Positions 49,368-56,550 of a DNA stretch of 64,000 nucleotides are shown piece by piece. Numbering within the stretch: position 1 is the stretch's first letter; each line of letters opens with the position of its first letter. The stretch is taken from positions 1,550,001 through 1,614,000 of the forward strand of contig LR778134.1 of assembly GCA_902809935.1 (NCBI GenBank), in the 5' to 3' direction. The stretch is from Ruminococcaceae bacterium BL-4. GTDB lineage: Bacteria > Bacillota > Clostridia > Oscillospirales > Acutalibacteraceae. The position numbers and the translations under genes are program-made. Below the pieces are notes generated by a model. That model made no database searches and had not been told where the DNA came from. It saw only the letters and a program-made list of their open reading frames with translations.

Positions 49368-49967
49368 ATGAAAAAATTTTTAGCATTGCTTTTGGTAGCA
49401 GCAATGTGTGTGAGTTTGGTAGGATGCACAAGAGATAATATGCAAAATACTGATAGCAGTCAGCTTTTGCTTTCGAGTGCTTCCTCAAATGTTGTAAGTG
49501 AAAATCTTGACCCGGCGCATGATTACAAACCCCTTACAAGTGGAAAACTTGCAGAAAGTATTAATAATCTTAATCAACAATGGAACGAAAAAGATACAAC
49601 AAAGGGAGCATCAGTATCGGCATATATTAATGGTAACAAAGCAATTGAAATCATTTTTTGCCCTTCGGCGGCAACAAGGCAGGCAAACGATAAAGCCAAA
49701 ACAGCTTCTGAATTTATCTCAATAGTAGAGCTTTTCTTTAATAATTTTCAGTCTTTTCCTGAGTTAGATGAGTCTTTGTATATACAACTGGAAGGACATG
49801 ATAGAATAGCGGTTATGATTACCCATTATCAAGGAATGTACACAGGGCTAACGTATGAAGATACCGATATGTTACTTAATCAAGCTGTAAAGAAAGAGTA
49901 TGATTCTAAATTGTCAGAATATGATTTTGACAAACATATTCATTCTGAAACTAATGGATTACTTTAA
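49368..49967 (+). CDS. Lysogen-expressed lipoprotein cargo gene
   Basis: 199 residues: signal peptide MKKFLALLLVAAMCVSLVGC with lipobox LVGC (Cys20), a Ser/Asn-rich linker and an unrecognised 150-residue extracellular domain. It lies between the immunity genes and the integrase in the lysogenic transcription direction, where superinfection-exclusion lipoproteins are often found. The ribosome site and first 30 or so coding bases almost match those of the lipoprotein at 26653 on the other strand. The rest of the two proteins shows no clear similarity by eye. Confidence 0.7.
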   Translation: MKKFLALLLVAAMCVSLVGCTRDNMQNTDSSQLLLSSASSNVVSENLDPAHDYKPLTSGKLAESINNLNQQWNEKDTTKGASVSAYINGNKAIEIIFCPSAATRQANDKAKTASEFISIVELFFNNFQSFPELDESLYIQLEGHDRIAVMITHYQGMYTGLTYEDTDMLLNQAVKKEYDSKLSEYDFDKHIHSETNGLL

Positions 49968-49980
49968 GAAGTAAATAATT

Positions 49981-50024
49981 AAATAAAAAAATCCGCCTGT
50001 CGGTACTGCAATACCAACAGACGG
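49981..50024 (-). terminator. Leftward-facing intrinsic terminator between lipoprotein and integrase genes
   Basis: CCGCCTGTCGGTA and TACCAACAGACGG pair with two mismatches; only the minus strand has a following T-run (ATTTTTTTA). It would stop transcription entering leftward from the integrase side. Confidence 0.7.
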
Positions 50025-50030
50025 AAATCA

Positions 50031-50086
50031 TCGGCCGGAGCCGACAAAAATAAATGCAACCATATTGTACCAGTCGTCCGGCCAAA
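50031..50086. repeat. Long inverted repeat upstream of the integrase gene
   Basis: GGCCGGA-GC-CGAC pairs with GTCG-TCCGGCC over a 27-nt AT-rich loop. It lies just before the integrase ribosome site and may be a regulatory structure. Confidence 0.6.
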
Positions 50087-50136
50087 AATCAAGTAGCCGG
50101 GCATTTTTATGCTCATTTTTAGGAGGATTGGTATAA

Positions 50137-51390
50137 TTGGCAAAAAAGAAAAATGTGAAACGCACCGACGGACGTATTGCTGTGCAAGTATATCTTGGTA
50201 TGGTAGATGGAAAGCGAAGGTATAAGACTGTATATGGAAAGAAGCAAGGGGAGGCCGACGAAAAGGCTTTGCAAATAAAGCTTTCCATGAGAAAAGGGCT
50301 TGATGTGACTGCTGAGCGGGACACATTTGGGGAATGGGCGGAGAGATTTCAGGTTGCCAAAGCAACGGATGGAATTTCCAATTCTCAAATGAATTCATAT
50401 AAAAATTATTGTAATATCCTTTCTCCCTTAAACAGTATTCAAATTGGAAAGATTAGGACAGGGGACATACAGGATATTGTGAATAATCTTGCTGAACTCA
50501 ATCCGCATACCAAACGCCCTACGGCAAAAAAGACGCTTATTGCTCTTAAAGGTACCGCAGAACAAATATTTAATATGGCCATTGATGCGCGTGTGATGGA
50601 ATATAATCCGGGGGTTTCCGTAAGAATTCCGCGTAATGCCCCTCAAAACTTTAGAAGGGCTTTAACAGATAAAGAACAACAATGGATTATAGATACACCG
50701 CATAGGGCACAGAGAGCTGCAATGATTATGATGTATGCGGGGTTACGTCGTGGAGAACTTATCGCTTTAACTTGGGATGATATTAATCTTAAAAATAAAA
50801 CGATACGGGTGAACAAATCGGTTGAGATGATAGAAGGCAAGCCACGAGTTAAAGCACCCAAGACAAAAGCGGGGAATCGTACAATTGATATTCCACAGCG
50901 GCTTGTTGATTTTTTGGATCCACTCTGGCAGGATGATCTTGCTCAGTTTCCCGGTGTACGACCAATTAATTTGCTTGTCTGCCGAACTGCTTCCGGGAAA
51001 ATGTTTACCAATGAAGCATGGAAATCCATGTGGAAGAGTTATCTTGTTGATCTCAATGTAAAATACGGATTTGAAGGCCGTGTAAAAAAGCTTGCGGCAA
51101 ACAAAAAGAACAAAGACGGGAAAAAGCAAGGCAAACTTCCTTTGCTAATTCCAAACATTACGCCGCATTGGTTACGACACACCTTCGCAACATTGCTTTA
51201 TTTGGCCGGAGTAGACGTGCTTACTGCTCGGGATCAACTAGGACATGCTGATATAAAAACAACACTCACAATTTATACTCATCTCGACAAAATTTATAAG
51301 CGCAAATCCATGAATCAACTTGACGATTATCTGGACCCGAAAGAGAACTTGGAAGGTCTATGCAAGTCAAATGCAAGTCAGACATTTTAA
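50137..51390 (+). CDS. int: Tyrosine-type site-specific integrase
   Basis: 417 residues. The order is an N-terminal arm-binding domain (about 5-55), a SAM-like core-binding domain (60-155, DTFGEWAERFQ), and a catalytic domain. The latter has Arg in YAGLRRGEL, His-x-x-Arg in HWLRHTFATLL, then GHADIKTTLTIYTHL with the nucleophilic Tyr. It recombines attP with the tRNA gene. The start is a TTG with AGGAGG 10 bp upstream. The last ten codons are formed by the two ATGCAAGTCA arm repeats, so coding and att function overlap. attR follows 37 bp later. Confidence 0.95.
   Translation: MAKKKNVKRTDGRIAVQVYLGMVDGKRRYKTVYGKKQGEADEKALQIKLSMRKGLDVTAERDTFGEWAERFQVAKATDGISNSQMNSYKNYCNILSPLNSIQIGKIRTGDIQDIVNNLAELNPHTKRPTAKKTLIALKGTAEQIFNMAIDARVMEYNPGVSVRIPRNAPQNFRRALTDKEQQWIIDTPHRAQRAAMIMMYAGLRRGELIALTWDDINLKNKTIRVNKSVEMIEGKPRVKAPKTKAGNRTIDIPQRLVDFLDPLWQDDLAQFPGVRPINLLVCRTASGKMFTNEAWKSMWKSYLVDLNVKYGFEGRVKKLAANKKNKDGKKQGKLPLLIPNITPHWLRHTFATLLYLAGVDVLTARDQLGHADIKTTLTIYTHLDKIYKRKSMNQLDDYLDPKENLEGLCKSNASQTF
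51360..51380. promoter_or_regulatory. Pair of integrase arm-type sites (right arm)
   Basis: ATGCAAGTCA at 51360 and 51371, 11 bp apart, inside the 3' end of int. It mirrors the pair at 10403/10414. Confidence 0.75.
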
Positions 51391-51427
51391 AAGATCCAGT
51401 ACAGATGCGGGTTTCCAGAGCTTTACT

Positions 51428-51486
51428 TACCGGCTCATAACCGGTTGGTGCTGGGTTCGAGTCCTAGATGGCCCACCAAACAAAAA
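51428..51486 (+). repeat. attR core with tRNA 3' fragment
   Basis: Identical to 10249-10307. It contains the anticodon arm to CCA end of the CAT tRNA, without the 5' part, so it is not a functional tRNA gene. Confidence 0.93.
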
Positions 51487-51535
51487 TCCGCATCAGATAG
51501 CCATTCACTGGCATTCTGGTGCGGATTTTTTATAC
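51487..51535 (+). terminator. Diverged copy of the tRNA terminator beside attR
   Basis: TCCGCATCAGA and TCTGGTGCGGA pair, followed by six T. It is the counterpart of 10308-10352. Confidence 0.85.
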
Positions 51536-51572
51536 TCTAAATTAAAGCAAAAATACGCAAAATTTTGAAAAC

Positions 51573-51582
51573 ATGCAAGTCA
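51573..51582. promoter_or_regulatory. Residual arm-type site in the remnant
   Basis: A single ATGCAAGTCA at the place matching 10403; the second unit is lost. Confidence 0.65.
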
Positions 51583-51695
51583 AAACATGATATTAGTAGC
51601 TGTATTATACAGCTAAATTTTTTAACAGATAACGTGAACCATATTCATATAGAAAAATCACCAATGCGTTCATTACTGGCAGTTTGATGTTCTAT

Positions 51696-52235
51696 TTATC
51701 GTAAAAACATGCCTTTACAATTTCGATCTAAGTATTTTGACTGTATCGTAATCAGCAATTCCTCACAGGCTGAAAATCCTGCAGCAAGGCACAGTATGAT
51801 CCCTGTTGTAGTTACGCCAAATACAGCATATAAAGCCGGTGTACCATACAAAAATACACCTGTGATTTTGTTGGCGTAGGTGTGTAAAGTAGAAAACGTG
51901 TGGTACTTTTTATAGCCAATCAAATAAGCTGTTACACGAATAGCTATAATTACAATTACACAAGTCCAAATCCATCGTGGAATGAAAATGGTAGAAATTA
52001 TCGTAACCATAATGGTAAAGAAAAATGTTATATCTGCTATGCTATCAAGTTTAGCACCCAAATCACTTTGTTGTTTCATAATTTTAGCAATCAGTCCATC
52101 TACAAAATCGCTCACGCCGCAATATCCATATAACACCCAGAAAAACAATGAAAAAGGTACTGTGAACAGCAGAACCAATGAACATATGAAGCGACTGATT
52201 GTTATTATATTTGCCAAGTCCTTGATATAAAGCAC
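51696..52235 (-). CDS. CDP-alcohol phosphatidyltransferase (cargo of the remnant)
   Basis: 179 residues with five or six transmembrane segments and the family motif spread over DFVDGLIAK...GAKLDSIAD near residues 43-69: D-x2-D-G-x2-A-(K)-x8-G-x3-D-x3-D, where the usual Arg is Lys. Such enzymes join a CDP-linked lipid with an alcohol (glycerol phosphate, serine, inositol) in the membrane. Isolation from lipid genes, position inside the phage remnant and the shared upstream motif make it lysogenic-conversion cargo rather than housekeeping pgsA. It appears intact. Confidence 0.8.
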   Translation of the reverse strand: MLYIKDLANIITISRFICSLVLLFTVPFSLFFWVLYGYCGVSDFVDGLIAKIMKQQSDLGAKLDSIADITFFFTIMVTIISTIFIPRWIWTCVIVIIAIRVTAYLIGYKKYHTFSTLHTYANKITGVFLYGTPALYAVFGVTTTGIILCLAAGFSACEELLITIQSKYLDRNCKGMFLR

Positions 52236-52384
52236 CTCACTAGATTTTTGTAATTTCGAATAATTCGCTATTCATTATGTGAAGTTCACACTTATTTTCG
52301 AGCGATCAGGTTTGTTTATCATTACACTTGAATATACCTTTTTCTAAACTTCTTATGATTGCTATTATATGAGTTCTTTATTGC

Positions 52385-52524
52385 ATTAATATACCCTTAA
52401 ATCTTATAAAATGGAACGCTTTGTTGAAAATTCGTTATGATTCAACATAATTAAAATGGAGTCATTAGACATATTAACAACAAAAAATCTCCCAGCCATC
52501 CTAAAAAATAAGGATAACTGGGGG
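52385..52524. repeat. Second copy of the 140-bp cargo/lysis border block
   Basis: It aligns with 14286-14425, including the motif before the cargo gene and the hairpin (CCCAGCCATCC ... GGATAACTGGGG), whose stem is less perfect than in the resident prophage. 52236-52384 is AT-rich with GTGAA-GTTCAC at 52278 and nothing else recognised. Confidence 0.85.
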
Positions 52525-52652
52525 TAAATCCTTTTTAATGAAAAGATCTTAAGCACAAAGACAAAAAGTGTTCTAAATTGTTTTATCCGCAATATGAAAT
52601 CATCAAAGCATGAAATACTGGAGTCTTCATTGGCTTTTTTTAGAAAAACATC

Positions 52653-52681
52653 TTGACAAATCTGAAACGGTCGGTTATAGT
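52653..52681 (+). promoter_or_regulatory. Promoter of the T-box transcript
   Basis: A perfect TTGACA, 17 bp and TATAGT, with the expected start near 52688. Confidence 0.8.
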
Positions 52682-52687
52682 AAGGAA

Positions 52688-52972
52688 AACACAAATAGAC
52701 AAATGCGATGATTGGGAAAAGTAGCGTGTTTGCTCCGCGAAAGAGAATTGCCGGTTGGTGCGAGGCATGGTGGGGTTCATGTAAAATATCACCCATAAGC
52801 ATTCATCTGAAGGACCTTTTGGTCTGCGTAGGAGCGAACGGCTGGCAACCGTTATATTGCCGGGCATTCAAAGAGGATGCCTAACGAGCGGCTGTCCTAA
52901 AGGATAGCAAAAAGAGTGGTACCGCAGAAGCTTTTCAGGGCTTTTGCCTCTTTGGAGGCAAAAGCCCTTTTT
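52688..52972 (+). ncRNA. T-box riboswitch leader (probably Ile, AUC specifier)
   Basis: The T-box sequence AAAGAGTGGTACCGC lies at about 52911-52925. Stem I has its base helix GATGA/TCATC, the AGTA loop-E element, an AGAGA bulge and the GGTTGGTGCGAGGC distal part. The best specifier codon is ATC at 52788-52790 followed by A, directly next to the base helix (Ile); AAT is a weaker alternative. A strong terminator, GGGCTTTTGCCTC with GAGGCAAAAGCCC and TTTTT (52938-52972), competes with the antiterminator. Uncharged tRNA would turn on the transporter gene downstream. Confidence 0.9.
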
Positions 52973-53045
52973 GGCGTCTGTATGGCAATTCTGCAGATCA
53001 TGCGTGGTTGTCTCGATGTGTTCAAATGTTTTGGAGGGAAAAATT

Positions 53046-54005
53046 ATGAATGCTTTAAAAAAACTGAGTGATCTTGCCGGAAAATATATGGCAGTTCTCT
53101 CGCTGGCCGTCGCTGTTGTTGCATTGCTTTCTCCACATGCCTTTACTTGGGCCGCTCCCCATATTACGCTCCTGTTGGGAATCGTGATGTTCGGCATGGG
53201 CCTGACGCTGAAACTTTCCGACTTTAGGGAGGTTTTCCGCAGGCCGAAGGATGTTTTTGCGGGCTTCCTGTTTCAGTTTACGGTTATGCCGCTTGTCGCA
53301 TTTGCATTGGCAAAAATTTTTCAGTTGCCAGCAGAATTGGCAGTCGGTGTAATCTTAGTCGGTACTTGCCCGGGCGGAACTTCTTCCAACGTTATGACTT
53401 ATCTGGCAAAGGGCGACGTGGCTCTTTCTGTTAGCATGACGATGGTTTCAACCCTCGCAGCGCCGTTGATGACGCCGTTACTGACTTGGTGGCTTGCTGG
53501 AACATGGGTGTCGGTGTCTTTTTGGGGAATGTTTCTTTCCATCTGTCAGGTCGTTTTGCTTCCGATTGCGCTTGGATTGATTGTTCACAAGCTGTTTGGG
53601 GATAAAGTTACGGCGTTCAGCGATGTGCTGCCGCTGGTTTCCGTAACCGCTATTGTGCTGATCATTGGTGCCGTTGTCGGCGGGAATGCAGCAAAGATCA
53701 TGACAAGCGGCCTTTTGATCTGTGTAGTGGTCGTCCTTCATAATATGTGCGGTTACGGTCTTGGATTTCTCGGTGCAAAACTGCTCGGAATGGATGAAGC
53801 AAAGCGCAACGCCGTTGCGATTGAAGTTGGCATGCAGAACTCTGGTTTGGCGGTTACTCTTGCCGCTGCACACTTTTCACCAGCTGCTGCGATCCCGGGC
53901 GCAATCTTTAGTGTTTGGCACAATTTTTCCGGTTCCATTGTTGCAAATTTGATGGCAAATCATATGAGGAAGATTTCTGGTTCCACAAATATGCAGGAAA
54001 AATGA
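53046..54005 (+). CDS. BASS-family (bile acid:sodium symporter-like) transporter
   Basis: 319 residues and about ten transmembrane segments. Family features include GMGLTLKLSDF, VGTCPGGTSSNVMTYLAKGDVALSVSMT (the cation-binding crossing region) and EVGMQNSGLAVTLAAAHF. Characterised relatives take up bile acids, pyruvate, pantoate or other 2-keto acids with sodium. The T-box in front of it points to a substrate linked to an amino acid, perhaps a branched-chain keto acid if the specifier is isoleucine; this is inference. GGAGGG precedes the ATG at 53046. Confidence 0.85.
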   Translation: MNALKKLSDLAGKYMAVLSLAVAVVALLSPHAFTWAAPHITLLLGIVMFGMGLTLKLSDFREVFRRPKDVFAGFLFQFTVMPLVAFALAKIFQLPAELAVGVILVGTCPGGTSSNVMTYLAKGDVALSVSMTMVSTLAAPLMTPLLTWWLAGTWVSVSFWGMFLSICQVVLLPIALGLIVHKLFGDKVTAFSDVLPLVSVTAIVLIIGAVVGGNAAKIMTSGLLICVVVVLHNMCGYGLGFLGAKLLGMDEAKRNAVAIEVGMQNSGLAVTLAAAHFSPAAAIPGAIFSVWHNFSGSIVANLMANHMRKISGSTNMQEK

Positions 54006-54031
54006 ATCGCTTTTTAAAAGATACACTGCTT

Positions 54032-54060
54032 TTATCACCCCCCTGCGGGGTGATTTTTTT
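54032..54060 (+). terminator. Terminator after the BASS gene
   Basis: ATCACCCC pairs with GGGGTGAT, followed by seven T. Confidence 0.88.
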
Positions 54061-54175
54061 ATGCATTTATGTATGAGGGGTAAAAACAATTTTGTTCATT
54101 ATACAATCCCCCATACTGCCCAATGAAAAAGAAGATTCTGGTTGTTTGCATTCTGTAAATATGAAATTTAGGTTC

Positions 54176-54390
54176 ATTAACGATAAAAAATCTCCTAGTC
54201 GTCCTAATGTACAGCGAGCCCCATAGCATAGTCAATCAGATTACAAATGACCAGTACCAACATCGGGAGAGCAAGCTCGCAGAGCCAAACGCAAAACGAT
54301 ATTAGAATATAAAGAATACAGATAAAAAGCAGCTATAGCTATAATAATAAAGCTCATGTGAAAAACGTTCACATTAGATAATTGTTAATT
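54176..54390 (-). pseudogene. Possible decayed holin and lysis-border remnant of a third phage
   Basis: 54178-54205 (ATTAACGATAAAAAATCTCC, continuing TAGTCGTCCTAA) resembles the lysis-terminator borders at 14377 and 52476. Directly behind it, on the minus strand, a frame ending near 54205 reads a hydrophobic stretch with LPMLVLVICNLIDYAMGLAVH, like the IDYxTGL motif of TcdE/Cph1-type holins, but the N-terminal part continues only after a frame change. A GTGAA-palindrome lies at 54358. The remaining gap 54061-54437 shows nothing else. This is a tentative call. Confidence 0.35.
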
Positions 54391-54437
54391 GTTTTTAACC
54401 ATACCGGTGGTTTTGCATTTGTAGTAGGAACATCTAA

Positions 54438-55064
54438 TTATAGAAACAAGTACTTATAAACGATGTCAAAGCATTCTTCAATAATATCATTTTTATTATC
54501 TTCTTGGTATTCGTTTTCGCCGGCAATACGATCATAGGTGAAATTCACGATATCGGTAACCATCAGAATCGCAATCCGTGAATTTTTCACCTTTAAGTCG
54601 TTGATCATAGGCGAATTTTCAATAGACTTCATAATATGGCTTAATGCTTGCTCAGAAATTAATCCTTTTTGCAGGGAAATTTTAGGATTCTCATAATTGA
54701 GGACCCTCAGTTCAGATCTCATTTTTGCCGATTTTCCATAAGTTTGGAGCAAGTCCAAAATAAACTCATGAAGCCAGGCTTTTCTATCTGCTTTATATTG
54801 TGTGGTTTTATGGAGCGAATTGCTGATTGTTTGAATGAAGCGCTCGTTCTGATCTCGATAAACTTCCATTAAAAGTTCATCTTTGTCTTTAAAATAAAAA
54901 TAAAAACTTCCAACCGATACCTTTGCAGAAGCTGCCAGCTCTTTCACAGATGTCTCAAAATATCCTTTTTGACAAAAGCATAATTCAGCTGCTTCCACTA
55001 TGGCTTGTCTGGTGTTGGCACTGCGGGTCTGCTTAAATTTACTGGTAATCCTTTTTTTGTCCAT
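54438..55064 (-). CDS. TetR/AcrR-family repressor
   Basis: 208 residues. The N-terminal HTH is typical: TRQAIVEAAELCFCQKGYFETSVKELAASAKVSVGSFYFYFKDKDELL (residues 15-62). The C-terminal ligand domain is unassigned. An upstream in-frame extension to 55157 would cover the promoter and operators; the ATG at 55064 with AGGAG about 9 bp before it is used. It diverges from the acyltransferase genes, and two ATTCGAAT-type operators lie between them, so it very likely represses both directions. Confidence 0.9.
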   Translation of the reverse strand: MDKKRITSKFKQTRSANTRQAIVEAAELCFCQKGYFETSVKELAASAKVSVGSFYFYFKDKDELLMEVYRDQNERFIQTISNSLHKTTQYKADRKAWLHEFILDLLQTYGKSAKMRSELRVLNYENPKISLQKGLISEQALSHIMKSIENSPMINDLKVKNSRIAILMVTDIVNFTYDRIAGENEYQEDNKNDIIEECFDIVYKYLFL

Positions 55065-55121
55065 CGTACTATTTCTCCTATCTAGGCCCATTTTACAATG
55101 CAACAGCATGCCTGTCAATTT

Positions 55122-55141
55122 TTTCGAATAAGTATTCGAAA
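55122..55141. promoter_or_regulatory. TetR operator 1
   Basis: TTTCGAAT-AAGT-ATTCGAAA, a near-perfect dyad, ending 5 bp upstream of the -35 of the rightward promoter. Confidence 0.8.
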
Positions 55142-55145
55142 AATA

Positions 55146-55173
55146 TTGACACTGCATGCAAATGAGCTATAAT
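55146..55173 (+). promoter_or_regulatory. Promoter of the acyltransferase genes
   Basis: TTGACA, 16 bp and TATAAT, bracketed by the two operators. Confidence 0.85.
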
Positions 55174-55177
55174 ATAA

Positions 55178-55197
55178 ATTCGAATAGTGATTCGAAT
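55178..55197. promoter_or_regulatory. TetR operator 2
   Basis: ATTCGAAT-AGTG-ATTCGAAT, covering the expected transcription start. It has the same half-sites and 12-bp phase as operator 1. Confidence 0.8.
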
Positions 55198-55237
55198 TTA
55201 TACAAACTGGTCATTTTGCACAAGGGGGAAAACCAGA

Positions 55238-56494
55238 ATGAAATATCATGTGGAAGCGTGGGATATTTTCCAAAATTTATTTGAAGTAAAACAGATCAAC
55301 AATCATGTTCTTCATTTTACCGCAGAGTTTTCAGATGAACTGAATGTCACACGGGTAAAGCAGGCCATTAATCTTTTGGCAGATGCTTTTCCCTTTATTC
55401 GTTGTGGCTTTAAAGATACCTATCCGCATCGTCCTGTATGGGTGGATTATGGCTATACGTCGAATCAGATAGTATCTCTGATTGAAATAGAAGACTCCAG
55501 TCTTGCTGTCCAAAAATTTCTTTATCAGGAGCTTGATTTGGAAAAAGGGCCCCAGATGAAAATCGGTGTGATAAGAAAAGGAAAGAAGGATACTCTTTGT
55601 GTCCTAATGAACCATATGCTGTGCGATGCTGCCGGTTTTAAAGAGATTCTTTATAAGCTCGCAGCGACGTATACCTGTTTGGAAAATCAAAAGCAAGCTC
55701 GTATTAGTTCTATGATTGAGGACCGAAGTGTTCGACAAATTTTAAAAGCGCATTTTCTAAGAGACCGAATGAAAATCTATTGCTCCAAAGTTCAGTTAAA
55801 TCCTCATGGAGATCAAAAATTTGATTTTGAAGGGGGCCTTTCCAATCCCTTTATTGAAATCAGAAAAATTCCGCGCCAACAGTTTTTGATTTTAAAAAGC
55901 TATGCCAAAAATCATCAAGCCAGCATCAATGACATCATGATGTCAGCTCTTTTGCGGGTGCTTTTTCGCTCTTTCGGGGATACGGCCCCATTACCCTGTG
56001 CCATTGATTTAAGAAGATTTCTTCCAGAGCACAAAGCGGGAGGGGTTTGCAATTTAATGTCAAATCTCAGCTGCTATGTTGGTCCAGATCTGGGAGACAG
56101 CTTTGAAAGTACGCTTTTCAAAGTTAAAAAACAAATGGATGCACAAAAAAATGATCTGGGATGTATCAAAAATATTGCCCTCTTAGAAAAACTTTTTACG
56201 GTGCTTCCTTATAAAATGGCTTATGATCTTTTAAAAAAATATTTTTCGAATCCTCCAATTGCTTTTACGAATATTGGAATTCTAAATAAAGATCGCCTTG
56301 TTTTCGGTAGTTCTAAAATGATGGATGCTTATATGACGGGTTCTATCAAATACATTCCAAACTTTCAAGTTTCACTTACCACATTTGATGATCAAGCAAC
56401 ATTATGTGTTAATCTATATGGAACACAGAACGATCGAAAAATAATTATTGACTTTCTGGACGATTTGATGCAAGAATTACAAAGCATAGATTGA
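55238..56494 (+). CDS. Condensation-domain-type acyltransferase (PapA/AATase-like)
   Basis: 418 residues, with the two-lobe fold of CoA-dependent acyltransferases and NRPS condensation domains. The catalytic motif is NHMLCDAAGF with His126 and Asp130 (H-x3-D; the first His of the usual HHxxxD is Asn). A late structural motif is TNIGIL. Relatives transfer acyl groups to alcohols or polyketides. No thiolation domain or synthase gene is nearby, so substrates are probably CoA esters. AAGGGGG precedes the ATG at 55238. It is the first gene of the TetR-controlled unit. Confidence 0.78.
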   Translation: MKYHVEAWDIFQNLFEVKQINNHVLHFTAEFSDELNVTRVKQAINLLADAFPFIRCGFKDTYPHRPVWVDYGYTSNQIVSLIEIEDSSLAVQKFLYQELDLEKGPQMKIGVIRKGKKDTLCVLMNHMLCDAAGFKEILYKLAATYTCLENQKQARISSMIEDRSVRQILKAHFLRDRMKIYCSKVQLNPHGDQKFDFEGGLSNPFIEIRKIPRQQFLILKSYAKNHQASINDIMMSALLRVLFRSFGDTAPLPCAIDLRRFLPEHKAGGVCNLMSNLSCYVGPDLGDSFESTLFKVKKQMDAQKNDLGCIKNIALLEKLFTVLPYKMAYDLLKKYFSNPPIAFTNIGILNKDRLVFGSSKMMDAYMTGSIKYIPNFQVSLTTFDDQATLCVNLYGTQNDRKIIIDFLDDLMQELQSID

Positions 56495-56550
56495 GGGAAA
56501 ACGCTAAGAAAGACTGTAACTCAAATTCGGTTTATCTAAGGGGGATTTTT

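Larger units (their letters stand above)
10249..51486. mobile_element. Apparently complete siphovirus-type prophage
   Basis: The element is bounded by a 59-bp direct repeat (10249-10307 and 51428-51486) made of the 3' part of the CAT tRNA plus nine bases. Core to core it is 41,179 bp. It contains every expected module: integrase, XRE repressor with ImmA protease, early/replication genes, terminase, portal, scaffold, capsid, connectors, major tail protein, tail chaperones, a 1587-residue tape measure (long non-contractile tail), Dit and baseplate proteins, holin and amidase. No structural gene is visibly broken, so it may be inducible. Cargo genes lie at the left end, in the tail region, in the early operon and beside the integrase. 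Confidence 0.95.
51487..52524. mobile_element. Remnant of an earlier related prophage (left end with cargo)
   Basis: The sequence outside attR repeats the layout of the resident prophage's left end: terminator, AT-rich segment with one ATGCAAGTCA arm site (51573), degenerate GTGAA palindrome, degenerate hairpin (51.65 kb), a leftward cargo gene, and the 140-bp block ending in the lysis-module terminator (52385-52524). The similarity stops there. The earlier phage probably used the same tRNA, then lost everything but its left end. Confidence 0.8.

Noticed and set aside
51428-51478. Second tRNA gene at attR
   Set aside because: Only the anticodon arm to 3' end is present; the acceptor 5' strand and D arm are replaced by phage sequence.
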